Shown: positions 46,348 through 61,616 of the stretch, in pieces
Numbering within the stretch: position 1 is the stretch's first letter
Layout of the letters: each line of letters begins with the position of its first letter
Origin: Sipunculus nudus
Lineage: Eukaryota; Annelida; Sipuncula; Golfingiida; Sipunculidae
NCBI GenBank assembly: GCA_026874595.1
Contig: CM049314.1
Coordinates: forward strand, 76,214,300 to 76,278,299
Direction: 5' to 3'
DNA: 64,000 nucleotides
Notes under the pieces: model-generated
Seen by the model: only the letters and a program-made list of their open reading frames with translations
Told to the model about the DNA's origin: nothing
Databases searched by the model: none
Program-made: the position numbers and the translations under genes

Positions 46348-48130
46348 CTGGTCAAAACACGTATACAGTATAGCCTCGTTCATTTTCATCCGCTAATTCG
46401 CCAATCTCAACTAATGCGAAAGTGTCATTAATTGTAAGCTCACTATCCGCCAATATCTAGGTGGTTTGTTGTTAAAGTGTGTCATGTGGCGATTTTCTTT
46501 TCCTGGAAACACCGCAACTATTATCATAAAGGGAATATGTGTTAACTATAAAATGGTGTGCAAATGCATGCTGACATTATTTTTTTGGTCAATTTAACTT
46601 AATCTCAATTTTATAAGATTATCCACCACCGTCACCGGTCTCCAGTTATACCCTATACTCCTCATACAGCGGTCGCATTCCATTCGTTTAATCCATTTCA
46701 ATCGACACACTGCTCCCGGGGAGGGGGGGGGGGGGAGGGGGGTGCTTTGGACCGCCACCAGGGGGAGCCGTATATTTTGCAGTCGACGGCTGTCATAACT
46801 TGATTACCACCAACGAATGCCTTGCTCTCATTGATCGAAACATTTTTCATTTATCGCATGAACTCAGGTCACATTAGGAGCATTTATTGACAGATAATGA
46901 TAAGATTAACCCAAATAGGAACCAATACACTTTGCCGGTCGTAGGACGGGATACAGTGTCACACATACAATTAAAATGACACTGCAACAAACGTCACCAG
47001 AAAGAAGGGTTCCAGTGACCGCTTTGCGATTACATTCATCAAGATCATTCAATGAAAGTGAGGACAAACTACTTTTACCTTCTCAAAAAGAAGATCAACG
47101 CCACCACGATGATTATTACCGCCAGCACAGCAATGACTGATCCCGCGATCAATCCTGCATTGCTCTTATTTTCCGCTGACTCTGAAAGAATAAAAAGGTC
47201 ACAATAAACACAGTTCACCTCGAAATTCCTAATCTACCTACACCATGGGATGATTTATTAAATTTACTTCATAAATTACATGCAAACATTATTGAAAATC
47301 TCTGGTTAAGACAAGATTCATTAAATCATATATCTCCGATAAGACCCGAAGTTGTAATAAATGGACCCAGGTACAGTACATCCGCTTTTATTTGTCAAAA
47401 AAGTGGCCATTTCCGAGCAACATCTTTAATCGAGGATTGGTGTACCGGACAAGAAACGAGGCAATCATTTAAGCATATGCACTTTATTCGGTATAATATA
47501 TAGGTCAAATTTTAATTAAAAACAAAATATACAACATTTTAATTATATTACATGAAATGTGACATTGGTGCACGAGAATCTAACTTTGGGGTTATGTTGT
47601 TAATGGCGATAAACGATGTTGGTATGTAAACGGTGCGCAAATGAATGAAATTATACTGCTCTTATATACCGAAAGTAATTAAGATTTAAATGGAGTATAT
47701 ATATTATAACCGACGATGATGTAATTCAACCATTGCTCCCAACTCCTCTGTGATCAGGCAGCACAAATGCACGTTTATTTTTGTCTTTAAGTGTCAGGAA
47801 CGATGGTCAGTCTATCTCAAGCTAGCCAATTTCCATATTTTCCTATACATTATGAGATTTTTTTTACATTATTTTGCGAAGAGGTTATCGCTTCGCCTCC
47901 TACCAGAAACTACGCAAGTAAAATTGACATAGGTCAAATCAGCCAAACAGTGTTCAGTCTAGGGCCTAAGTGTTGTCGTCTGAGGGGCATTGTGCGATGC
48001 TTGCCCTACAAGGTCGTCATGTTCTAATAAAGTCGTCATGTAACGCCTTTCCGACTGTCTCAGACAGGCAAACACGTGCACGGGAAGGTATTTTTGAGTC
48101 GCGCCCCAAGGTGTTTGAATCTATAAAAAC

Positions 48131-48191
<61 letters not shown>

Positions 48192-51100
48192 TTTGTCAAA
48201 GTATATATTATGATACTTAGGTATTCTGACACGTTTCAGACCTATGGGCGGGAATACGTCTCCCATTTCTGCAATAAAAGATAAGGATACTAAGGACTTC
48301 TTAGTTTGAGCGATATTATTGATTATATATGCCTCATTTCAATAACTGAAACGAATTATAATATTCCCTGACAAGCTCGCAAAATTCCACGCATTGTGTC
48401 TCGGTCGGTAAATTAGAAAAGAAATGAATAAAAAACGGCCACCCGCACCATATTTTCTATTCATCTTAGTCAGTGGAACAATTATCGTTTGGCCTTGGTT
48501 TTGCCTTAAGCTGCTTTTGTAGATCACTACTGGTGCCGCCTGGCGGGAGTGTTTGTGAAGTCCTCCTTGTGACAATGATAAAAATGATATGTATGATGCT
48601 CAATATTCAGATCAGGGCTTCCGGTTGGAAGGATATATGGAAATGTCTTGCAATTTTGTTTTATTTTGGAACATCCCGAGAAGAGGGATATGTGTCACTT
48701 GAAGCATTTTGTAAAATTTCATAAAATATTCTAATATTTACGTCATTATCGTACCAGTGTATGGTAACATATATGGTTATATATGGTTATCTATGGTTAA
48801 GTACCATTATATGATTTTGCTGTTATGGTGAATGTAAGGGTCAGTTGTCACGGCCTATTTTGACTTGTATTGTTTAAAGTAGTCAGCAACAGAAAATGGC
48901 TGCTATGTGATCCCTTCTGTCTTATACAGCCAGACATTCAGCCCCGTCCAATGGGCCGCTGCGAACTCGGAAGCTAGCATTCGTAAGATATTTCAAGCGC
49001 CACAGACGCTTGTCCCAGCGTTCCTGAAACCCTATAAATATTAAGCGTATATTTACGTGGGCAGGCCAAGTCGTCTCCGACCCATCTCCCCTCATTTGTA
49101 CAGCGATGTGTGCTGCCACCTGGCTCACTTTCGTCGACCTTCTTACACTTTAATCCACACACCAGGCTATTGGCGCCCGTGGATGAGTGGCAGTCCACGT
49201 GATTGACGCCTTCCGGTACATCTAGTGGTCCGCACTTTGGAACTATGATAAACAATAAATTTTCATTGTGATGTAATGCAATATGTTTAATTTTTGTGAC
49301 AATATAGATATACATTTCATCCAGAAGTCCAAGGGTAAAAAATCCCAGCACCCACCCATTTGAAGTTAGTGAACTAACCACTAGCACCCCTGTTTCAGAA
49401 ATAAACTGCTCTCTCTGGACAGCCAATCAGATCCAATTCTGGTACCCTGACCCTTGAATAGAATACAAGATACTTCGCTTTAAAGTTCTGTTTCCATGTG
49501 CGCGTATATGCGTATGTGCGTATATGCGTGAAAAAAATAGGCGTGTTTCCATGCGCGTGTATATGCGCATATGCGTGAACTGGCAAACTTATATATTTAT
49601 ACAGTGGATCAAGCAGACCTTGCACAAAGAGATGAAGTGACGCCATTTTACCCTGAGTGTCTGAGTTCACGCAGATCCAATGCGTGAAAATCGCTCCTAT
49701 GGCGATTTTCACGCATATACGCTGACGGACACATAGAAACACTCCAAGCAGTTACAAGAAATTAAATGAGCGATTTTCACGCATACTAGAATATGCACAT
49801 TCGCATATACGCACACATGGAAGCACTCCTTAAAATTCTGGTGACGGGAGATATCCAGCCGTTGGTTAAGAAATAGTAATGTGGTCGATATGCTGCGTCC
49901 TCACAGACGACATATTGGCCAGTGGGTATTTCGTGCTAAGGAGCTAAACATAAATTGACATCTTGGGAAACCTTTTGAAGTAATGAATACGTTTAATTTG
50001 AGGACTGGCAATATAGCATATTCCGGCTTAATAGTCACACCCTTTCAAACTTCGGACAGACCTTTTAATCATTTTGATGATTTAAAAATAATCCTCTATG
50101 CTTTGAATCCAACACATTCAGGTAATAAGACGATGGATTAACATAATGTTTAACATGTGAATGATACTGGTAATGCTTCACTGGTATATTTTAATGCTTT
50201 ATAATTCATATTTACAAAATGTAAGTCACCTACTTATACATACTGTGATATATTGTATAATACATATGAATATAGCATATGAATATAAAGTTGAAATTTA
50301 ATTTGCCATGAAACTAATACTTATTTCGCCTCTCAATCAAATATAGGGCCTTTCCGTTTACCGATGCATTGCAGATCGGAGCCAGACCATGTGAGCGTTG
50401 GTTGGCAGATGCGTTCGCTGTTTCCTCCAATTGCAACTCTTCCTTCAGTACACGTGGTTTCGCACTTGGCTCCACTCTTGGCCGGCGTATCACATTTCAG
50501 TCTAGCGCCGGCAGGTGTCGGCAGTGATAAGCATGTCGTCGCTGAAAATGAAAACATCCAAACATTAACAGTCATTTCCACAAGTGAAATTCATCTGTAA
50601 TACGAAATTTTGTTAGATTTATCAGACCTATAGAAATTATAGAGAGTTCTACAGTTTATGCTTTTCCCCATAAATCTCGAATTATCAGTTCGCTGTTTTC
50701 AGTTAGCTCTGTCTTTGGAGATTTAGGAAATAACCATTCAGCCGGTCTGTTTGGGGGGATTTCTCTTTAATTTTTTTTAACCATACTGTTACCGTATAAA
50801 TAAATGATGATTTAATAGAAGAATCAAAAATTAAGTCTGCTATCTCCACCGATAACAAACAGTTAATATATATGAATCTCATGAATACCAAAAGCCACCA
50901 TCTGTGCCATGGAGAGTGCGATCGCTTAAGTTATTATGACTATCGTACAGCCCATGGAAAAAAAGATTTCATTCATATATTGTAGCTTTACCGGTACATT
51001 GAAGCGGTGATCCAGACCACATGAAAGTGGAGAGACATGTCCGCTCGCTGTCTCCGCCAATAGGAACACTTCCCTCTACACACGTGCTTGTACATTTCGC

Positions 51101-54100
51101 GCCAGTCACAGCCGGAAAGTCACATTGTTGTCCGGCGCCGACAGGTGTCAGCAGTGGCGGGCATGTTCTTGCTGAAAAGAAATATCCGTCGATACGAAGA
51201 TAAAAGTTCTTGTTGGTGATAACGCAATTGTTTATCAGCGCCATCTATTATTTAAGCTTGGAAAATGATAATTGAATGCGCTTCCTTAATTAAGCTTTTT
51301 CAATCAATCTTTGCGTGACAATATATGTTAATTTATGAAAGCATTTGGGGTAGTATTTTCATACAAAACACCCCTCCCATAGTTCCTTAATTACCTTCTG
51401 TAAATGGACACTAGGTGTTGCTGAGTGCAATTTAAGTATGACTAAAATATGAAAAATGACACGCTCAGTAAGACCCACTGTTTTCCACATAAGGTGGACC
51501 TAACATACCCTGCATGAATGCTTTCAACGCACTACGCAGAACCAGACTCGCTGGTCAGGGTATGTGGGCTTCAAATTCTCTGGCCCTCAATGGCCCGGGG
51601 TGTCTGAATACACCAGAGGTGCAGGTATAAGTGTAGTGAGGAGAGTAGTTTGGTCTGTTTAAATATGTGTCGGATATTAATTGTTTCATGGCAAATTACA
51701 TATTCATGGGTGTATTTGTGGAAAGGACTTTACGATTAAGTAATCTTTTGTAAGCATTCGCCTGTGTAATGTTAACAGGTGTTTCTTTGATAAGTAACAA
51801 ATGTTGGTTTGACAGTTTGACAGTTAAGATATTAGAAACAACCCCTGAACGAAGGATGGACTTGTGAGACTGTTATTATAGACAACATAGTTTGCTCACG
51901 TTCGCACGTGGGTGACGCGCGTGACCAGAGTCTGTTTGGCTGACAGACTTGAGAATGATTGGCTGGTACGGGTTGGTAACCATCGGCACATGAAACCCAG
52001 CACGTGGATCCCGCCTTCCCCGAGTTACTGCAGTGTCTTGTTCCATGGTTAACAGGCTGGAGAGCCGGGCACGAGGAATCCACGCTGGATTCTAGATAAA
52101 TAAATTATAACAGATTATCACAAATCATAAAGAATTGTAACATAACATAATTAAATACGAAATGACCTACGGACCTTCTAAAAAACCGCCAGACAGCCGA
52201 CAGGTGGGCACAGGTGTTTACATACTAGCATCACGGAACATGAAGCCTTTTTATGAAAAGCTGCATACAGAGACTCAGTGACACATTACCTGTATAGATA
52301 TAGTCCTACCTGGTTTACAAGTGTATCCATCCGCGTCGAGAACAAATCCCTCCACGCACAAACAGATTCGGTTCCTCGATGATGTAGGCAGACATATATG
52401 GTCACATTTCTTGAAGATCCGCCTTGTACAGGCGCTCTGTGCTGTAATCAACGCTGATATTAAAAACATAACCTAAACTGACAAAAAATAAACGTATAAA
52501 CATATCAATACCTGAAACACATAAATATACCTTTAATGTGCTTCCAAACAAACCAGCCGTTCAAGTTACCCATAATTTCGACATGCGACCTGTGACGCCC
52601 GATTTTTAGTGTGTAGGCAAAATGACGGGCCACATGGGCGTTTTCGAGAAACTTGTTTAACAAAACCTTTAATGGTTCAATAAGGGCGTGGGGATGCCAT
52701 ACGAAGTATTCCGAGGGCAGCGTCCAGGGAAGAGTCTATCTGCGGGGAGAGTTTGGTGACAAGGGGACTTGAATAACGCTGCGACCATGCTCTAATCTAC
52801 AAACTGTAGTAGGATATCATAGCACAATAAGTTAACGAAACATATACATAACATTTGAATAATGGCAAAATATGCGTCCAACTTACGACGACCTCTGACA
52901 ATATAGAATTCAGTCACACCTTCATATAAGACCATGGCCAACAAAGGTATTGTTTTAACATTTTCATGATCATCACACTGTTCGGCATTTCTAATATATT
53001 ATTTGTCAATATTTATATATGTAAACATGGAGTTGAATTGGATGCACAGTGCGATGCATTTTTTGGCCCTGTGCTAGCCACCTGGTGGTGAACACCGGTA
53101 AATCCTATTTAAGCAAGCAGTGGTTAAGCGAAATAAGAAATCCACAGGGAAGAAGTGCAAGGAACTGACGGTGGTCATACTATGGTTTGTAACGTCCACA
53201 TGAATTCTCTTGTGATAATTCGTTTTCGTGGCCTAATCATGAATACTGACTGTGTACAGCAATATCAATGCAATAGGATGGTTGGCCAATGGTGTACAGT
53301 TTGCACATGACTAACATTACGACTCGATGTAGGTCTTGTCAGTCCAACGTAAATGCTCACTGAGTCGTGTGTACAGGGCATACAGACTGGCTATTACTCT
53401 TAAATGCTTGTCAGATGACGCAAATGACGGGTCTAACATAGCATTTGGGAAATGAGAGAAAGGAAAAAATCAACCAGACTCTGATACATTGTATTTGAAC
53501 TGATTGATTCAAACAAAAAATCTCTTTATATTAATATTACTATACAAAATGAACATACTTCCATTTCTGTACATTAAAATATGTAAATCGTCACATAAAG
53601 GTTTGTAAAATAAATATTCCATAAGAAACATATTTGAAGTTTAGGTAAACAAACATGAAATGAAACAATAATACCGTTGTAATTGTAAAAGGAGAATTGA
53701 GATTTAAATTCAAAATGTTTAATTGTATTTTATTTTATATTATTATTTTATTTGTGCTGTTTATGGTTGCCTCCATGCTTGAAGTATTACCTGTATGTAC
53801 GATGCATTCATGTGATATACGCCATATTTGTACCTTGATTCTTAATGAATACTAAATCTCCTTGATTGTGTAAATGAGAATAAATGAGAAGAACAGCCAG
53901 TCTATATACATGATTTATTAACGGTGGCGCCACTCGATCTTTGCCAAGAGATTGGTATTGTTCTGGACAGTGGGAATGCATGTTAATGGTATTAAAATGT
54001 CCGAAACGACGCAATGTGTGCCTTGAAGAAGATTATTTTTTCCTATTTTCTCATTTATCCTGAGGAATTTGACTTTATTTTCGTGACGGGGCTGTCGCAT

Positions 54101-56355
54101 TGCCATCTGTTGAAGGAGGAAAGTGTATCCACTGAGGAATGTGCAGCGCCAAATATGGATTTGGAATGAATCTGAACTGGTTTTCAGGTTCGAAATAATA
54201 TACGGCAAACAGTGCCAGGATGTATAACTGATTGTACTATGTGAAATATCATGACGTCATTCACTGGGCGCCGAATAGTATTCACTTGAATACGACACTG
54301 CTATTTAGGAATTGTGGGTAAAGGATTCATTTCTTCTGTTTTATAATGCACAGGGACGATTAAATACATCGAATTCTAGGTATTCATGTAGAGGAGAATG
54401 TTAATGTAAACCTTTAAAGATATTTGATCAGAAAATATTAAATGCAATTTACACGACAAGGGAAACTGATGAATCAAACTCGAAAAGTATATGTGCGTAT
54501 GTGAACTTTCAAGAAATACCTCTTCATGAATTGTAACGAATAACCTGTCGTTATGGTAACTTGGTATCAGTACACAACATATGTACTGTGACAGTTAAAA
54601 CAGACTTGGGAAATTTATCATTACTTAGTTATTACTACTTAAGTATATCTAATTGTTCGCTGACCACATCTGCACAAATTCAGCATGTAGTAGTTAAAGT
54701 ACTAATGGATTAAACGGGATTCACAGTTTGTTGTATGGTCGACACGGTACCGACAATCGTTGGTTTAATAAGCCTTGTCACTGCTTGTGTTTACCATCAC
54801 AATTTAACCTTTCTGGAAATAATCTCATTACTTTCACTATCAAGACGGTGATTAACTGTGGAAATATTATCACATTTATAAAGACAATACTACACACAGT
54901 CTACCTACCACACAGGGAACAATGACTGCCGACATAGGTTGCGCCACTAAGAATTTCTGTTAAAAAGTGACATTGATAGCCACAGCGTTTCCTGAACTGA
55001 CAACAAATAGAGGTATTGGACACTGTCAAATGGTGATGGCATCTTCATGTTGAAATTCTACCACGATACCGGCATTATGATAACGATTCATTGTGTATCA
55101 ATATGTGAATCGATATTAATTGAATATTGTTATGTTGGGATCCATCTAATTTATTTTTTGAAAAAAATTTTTTTTTCAGAATTGTAGTTCAACGTAGATG
55201 CCGCCACCAAAACTTGATGGACACGTGTCAGTATTAATTGTACTAATAGCTGCGGCCATTTTGGAAATATACTTTTATATTTTCCGTTCTTCGGTTGACA
55301 TAGGTCCGAAGGACTTCGGCTCTGGTTTGTACGGCATGGGTTTTCCATGCGGCGTGCTAACATGGGCCGTGTTTACCCTTGGTCCGAGTTATAGGGTAAG
55401 GGTAGGGATAAACCCTATTAGCATGGGCAGAGTTAACTGGGGGGGGGGGGGGTTCTGTTTGTTTGTTCTGTGATAACCCCCTCGGCAAAAAAAATCGAAA
55501 TTTGTTCAGATTTAGAAAATGATCCCATCAGGACACACTTTGCATTAACCCGACGGTAAAAAAAACAAAAAACTATCATTTTCACAAAGGAGTTGACTGA
55601 CAACAGGTGAGTGGCACCGTCTTGAGTCCTCAATACTGGTACTTACTCTGGGCGTTCTTGGTTTTGTTAACATACACAGCCAAACCATATCCGTGGGTAC
55701 CGTTTCCATAGTAACCATGGCTTCCGGTTGGGTAAGAATTATAAAAGTCCTTCGTAACGTACATGATTGCAGCTTCCGGTTTCATGCCGCCTCCAGTTTT
55801 CGTTTCCGTCCATGCAACGTAACCCTGTCCGAAAAAATTGAAACGTCATATCAAATAAATTTAATTTTAAGAAACTTGTCTAGTTGACGACGTTAAATAA
55901 CTTGTAAGAACCGTTTTAACGTCAGGTTTAAAAGGTGTTTCAAGTTTTACTTAATGTAAATGCACAAATCAAACAACATGTGAATCTGTTAAATGTTGAA
56001 TTTTATGCTTTAACAAGGTATTAATTAGTACGTTTAAAATGGGTAAAAACGTAATTTCATGAAAAAAAATTGTTGATGCTTGGTTCTGGATTTGAACCGG
56101 ATACCCTTCATGTGGTGGCTCTGGGTTCCAGCGTAGCATGTATTGTGACACTCTGGCTGGTGTTTAAAAAGGCTGTTTAAATTGAAATGAGGTTCGTGTC
56201 AGAGGTCAGTGTCAACTTTGGGGGCATGGCATTGATGTCACTTCCTGTTTTCACATGTGAACAGAATTGTAACATGTGGTGCAGTAATTTTGCCTTCAGG
56301 CCACATAGAAGTATGTGTAATGTCTTTCATTCATTATTAGAAGTCTTGTCACCTG

Positions 56356-56420
<65 letters not shown>

Positions 56421-59400
56421 AAACGCCTAGGAAGCTTTTTTTCTGTTTAACTGGTGGCATATATCGCGTTCATATGTAGAATACAAGTTAAAGTAATTAC
56501 GTCATCAATACATGTCAAGAGCTATTACCTTCCATTGTGTATAAAACCATCTTGCAGTGTTACTGGATATAGCAGCTCTGTTACTTAAAATATCAGTACG
56601 GTAGTATTATACTTATCCATATTATGATTCGTTCCTGACAGTATTCTTATTGTGCTGTGCATATTCAATGTTAAAATAGCATTTTTATATTGACCTATTT
56701 ACCTTATATATGGACTCTGTGTTACAGTTTACAAACTAGAGAGATTAATTTCATTGTTTCAGTTTTCAAACGGGATTGTTTGTGATAAACGATACAACGC
56801 AACAAGCAGTGTCTGTGTTGAGCTCTGTAAGAAATAAAAGAAGTGAAACGTTTATTGGTCACTCTTTGAACTGCACCTACACTTAAAATTACATATACTG
56901 TTGCTCTGGCACCACTTGACATGTATATTTTCTCAAAACTAATATGCTTACTATAATGTGGTATAGAAAAAAGTTTAGGATACGACAAAACTGAATTATA
57001 ATATATAAAAAGAAAAATAGGTTTATTTATTTGCACTTCCATTTGATATTTCTCTGCCTTTCATGGTTCAATATATGGATTTGTAAACATGTTAAATTTT
57101 CTGTATTTGGCGAATATGCAATGCTAAAAAAGTAATGATGTCAACAACAAAATTTAGTTTTCCCTAGTTTCCGAGATCTTGGTGGCAATAAATTTGAGGA
57201 CAAATATATGCATCTTCTACAATAGAAACTACAATAGTTCTCAAATCCTACAGAGGATTACAAATCAATTATTTCTTACTTCATGAACAGCTGTCCCAAA
57301 AATGGCTTCGTTTTGCCTCTTCAAAAGAATTTTATCCTCGGTACCGTAGAACGCGACAGAAATAATCTCTCCGGTGTCTGGGTTTGCAAGATAAATCCTA
57401 CAAGACAAAACGATGTTAAAGGAACATAATTCAATTTGCTTTAAACAAACGTTTTTCAGCAAAACCATCCCAGCACACAGTTTCAGTACCTCGCATACGG
57501 CTGTATAACACATTGTTAGGGCTCTGCATGTTTCTCCACGTCTGTCTGTTTACCATAATAAAGCCACGTGACCGGAGGTCGATTATGAGCCATAATACTC
57601 GATGTGTGAGTCATCGGAAACATGTATTACATTTTGGGGGCTAAGGTACTAATTTTATATCCATGAACACTCGTTTATAGAAGTAAGCAAACGGTTTCAG
57701 GGCGATATTGTGGCAGGTACAAATTTAAGGAAGAAACTATTTTTGTGTTAATTCGTGTTAAATTCTTAATCAGGCACCTTTAAAAATAAGATAAATAAGA
57801 TAAATAGACATGAAACAGGCTCAATACATAAAGAGATAAATTGGTGCCAGCTCTTTGAATACTCAGCGGTATATCTAAGTTCGTGCCAACTGACTGCTAA
57901 AAAGAATTTCTGAATGTTATTTATTCACACGGATTGCCTACAATACTGGCTCCCAAGAAGCATACATTTTACAACCGAAAGAGGTTCCGCTTTCAGATTT
58001 TAGAACATATTTTTCATTGGTTTTATTTTTTTTTTTTATTTTCAACATTTACTTAGAACACGCATATTGAGTAAATTAAAATTAAACAAAGCATCGCCTA
58101 ATTCAGATATGGTATTGAAGAGAAAGGATGAGTCCCTTTTCACAATGTGAATTCATGTACTCTTACAGACAGACAGAGACAGATAGATAGATTACAGGTT
58201 ATTGCCACGCCGATCGGCGCCGGTCGGGGATAGCCGGGATGGGCTTCTGCCGGCCGGCACGAAGCTAACATTAGCACCCACCGACCGGCACAGAAGATTT
58301 TAAAGATCTTTATAAACAGCTACCATCAATATTCTTTATTACACCAAATTGCATTTAAATTGTATCTCATACGTAAATTTACAAAAATTAATCAATCGAG
58401 ATCCAAAATAATGATTAAAAAATAATGATATTAAACACATAGAACAAGACAAAGATAAACTTACATATTTCGATACCGTGTGTGTATGCACCTATTGAAA
58501 ATACCTGACATTTTTTAATTTTTGCGTGTTGAAATAGGGAACCTGGGAGACGACATCATGAAATATATTTTTTAATTCGTGCCCAAGAATAACTAATTCG
58601 TGCGCAGGAATTACTTAGTGTGAAAAGTACATTTCCAAGGTGGAAAATATCTGTTAATTCGTGCGCACGAATATAATCCGTCCGCACGAATTAGACTTAT
58701 TACTAGGTGTAAAAGATATATTTAGCTTAAACATATTCATTTCAGTAGGAAAACAAAGTAGCTGATAAGGCTAATGAAATTGCTCTCCTGTATAAAAATA
58801 AAAAGAAAATGAAAAATTAACATGAATGTATATGTATTTATAAATGATCAGATTGGAAAAGTGCACATATATTCACACACGATGAGATACATCATGTACG
58901 TTAATACAGATTGACATTCCACATACACAGATACATATATTATTACTGGTAGGCGTAATACAATAAAAAATAAACGTCTCAGTCCATATCGAGCTTATCA
59001 ATTAGATCAAAACCATCAGTCTCTCCAACTGAAAATAGGTATTGATTTAAGTAATAGGCACCTAGTCGTAACTGAGTATGGATAATTTCCTGCGGACGAT
59101 TATAGTTACAATAATAACTTATATTTCTTTAGAGGCAGGGTTTAAATAGTCGCGCACATTTTCCTTAAAGGGATCTAGTTTGCAGGCTATTGGAAGGAAA
59201 CAAAGGAAAATTGGAAGGAAAGAAAAGCGACAGTCTTTCCGTGTGAACCTCGGTATCTTTAGCAAATGCGATTTGCGCGGACTGTTTAGGGCGGAGCATG
59301 AGACAGAGTCTGAGTTTATATATAAGAATATAATCTGGAGCTAGTCCATAAACCATTTCATAAAGTGTGGATTGTATAGCCAGCTCTCTTCTTATTTTTA

Positions 59401-59813
59401 TACTTGACCATCTTATACCATAGCTCGAGTGCTGATATAATTGCCGCACACGTCGGATAAGGTCCCAGAAACTGACACACGCTTCTGCGTCCGCTGGAAA
59501 ACTTCTCTTTTCTCTGCTGTTTCGCTCTAAAAGACAGCCCCTTTATATATCTTTTCACCCCAAGCCGAGAATTTTCCACTTCTAGAACATTCGAAGAATA
59601 ATACATTATACACGGTAAGCACGCGTCACTGGAATTATCGAGAAGAACGTAGCCGTATGTATCCCCACACACCAGGGTCATCTCGTGACCTCGGCCAGGC
59701 GTGAAAACCCCAAGCCAGCATGACAACGAGAGTTCAACCAGTACGGATTAAACATAGAGTGCAACAACAACACCAGTTACGCCCGTGTCACACAATAAAA
59801 GGAGCACCTATTG

Positions 59814-59875
<62 letters not shown>

Positions 59876-59900
59876 GTATATATATATATGTATGTATGTA

Positions 59901-59947
<47 letters not shown>

Positions 59948-59959
59948 ATATATATATAT

Positions 59960-60014
<55 letters not shown>

Positions 60015-61161
60015 CTATCTGTCTGTCTAGATCTATCAATCTGTGTGCTGTATCTAATATGTCCGCTTGTAATAAAAGCAATGCTAAATAAAGGTAAAGG
60101 ATCTCTGATAGGAATTACATACAATGATGACACAGTGATATATTTATTAATATGGACATAATGACATAATAAAATGTCATATTAATATTATATTTACCTC
60201 TCAGTTCGCTCGTCAGAAGCCAGATATCCCGTATATCTCGTTCCGTACCTTATCCGCTCGTTCTGTCTGCCGTCCGGACGAGCCCGATACAGGCCGGGAT
60301 TTCCCGAGGTTTTGGTCCAAAATAGGTAGCAATCACTTTAATATATAAAGAAGGACCTGTGTAAACAGACCACCTGTGGGACTTGCCAAAGTGTACTTAA
60401 AAACACAGGTGGTCTTACTAGATGAATGCATTACTAAATATGAATGCATTTGGGCCCCTCAGGGTGGTCTCAATAGACAGGTGGTCTCTTTGGTAGCCTC
60501 CACTGTATATGGAATATAAATGTGACTGTTGCAATTCTATCAAATTCGGGTAAACCTATTTCATTAAACAGGAGTATCAGTACGATCCATAAATCTACCA
60601 TATTTTAAAGTGTTTTAAAGGCTGGAACCAACATGCTGCAATTTTGTAATATATTCTTGTAGTATATTGAATTAACAGCGTTTGTCTTAGTTATCAATAT
60701 CTGCCCATCAACCGACAAAGCACACTTATCTCTCTCTAACTCTAGAAAACTTAAATTTTGTTAGTAACATTACAGTTTTAATCCTTTATGAAGGATTATG
60801 TCAAATATTCATGTCCACCAAAATCACATCTTTCAACAACACTTTAGTACACTTCTCCACACAGCTGTTGTGGTCAGTGACATCGATTTATCTGGGGGGG
60901 GGGGGGGGGGGGGGACTCGCAGGCGTTGGAGGACGATCGAAAGTGTTTTATAAACACACACACCATTACACACACCTATACCTTTATTATCTGTGTGGTA
61001 CGAATCAAATATATTACAATTAAGTATAATATAAGGTATTAAAAAATAAGGTATTATGTTTCCACTCTATTGCTATTCCAAACAGGTTCGGATATGTAAT
61101 ATTTGATAGTAAACTCAGAAATGGAACCAAACTCTAAAATAGGAATTATCAATATATTTCA

Positions 61162-61206
<45 letters not shown>

Positions 61207-61544
61207 ATTTTCTTAACTCGGGGGGGGGGGGTGGAATGATTACATTGACCATCCCCCTTGGTAAAAAATGTTGGGGGGGGGGGGGTCCCCATCCCCCTTA
61301 TATTGAAGCCTCTGTTGGACGTATTAGTAATTAATGAGGTGAGATGATTAATTTTTACCTGTTGCTGTACATGAGCGTTATTCCACGTGGAGTTTCTGCT
61401 TTGAAGGCCTCAGTGTGACCCTTCTCAGGGGAACCAACAAAAATGGCGCCCTTTTCCTCGTCGGTCCAAAACAACAGGTTCGTGACGTCATCAAAAACCA
61501 TGGCTATTGAGGACACAAATATTCATAATGAGTTCTTATTAACC

Positions 61545-61616
<72 letters not shown>

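Larger units (their letters stand above)
57398..61358. other. Large receptor intron, repeat-rich
   Basis: Holds a palindrome cluster at 58,570-58,692, the long compound (AT)n at 59,814-60,011, a MITE at ~60,876-61,315, and two minus-strand frames at 59,165-59,726 without a recognised domain. Confidence 0.6.

Noticed and set aside
55198-55473. A plus-strand 91-residue frame with a hydrophobic stretch after a TTTTTTTTCAG acceptor-like site
   Set aside because: It briefly resembled a degenerate transporter first exon, but it lacks the DGGWGW-type motif, has no partner exons, lies in the receptor intron and partly overlaps an inverted repeat and a poly-G run.
56080-56160. tRNA-like segment near 56,090 (minus GGTTCAAATCC)
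   Set aside because: Only a B-box-like match; the A-box and body are not clear enough for a separate SINE call.
59165-59726. Two overlapping minus-strand frames, one with [22 protein letters not shown]
   Set aside because: There is a faint resemblance to the C-terminal end of LINE reverse transcriptases, but there is no reverse transcriptase motif, the frames are broken and no ends are visible. Not enough to call.
59720-60161. Ile/Tyr-rich open frames on both strands (also near 6,541, 24,000, 26,410, 38,000, 48,100)
   Set aside because: Pure products of (AT)n microsatellites.
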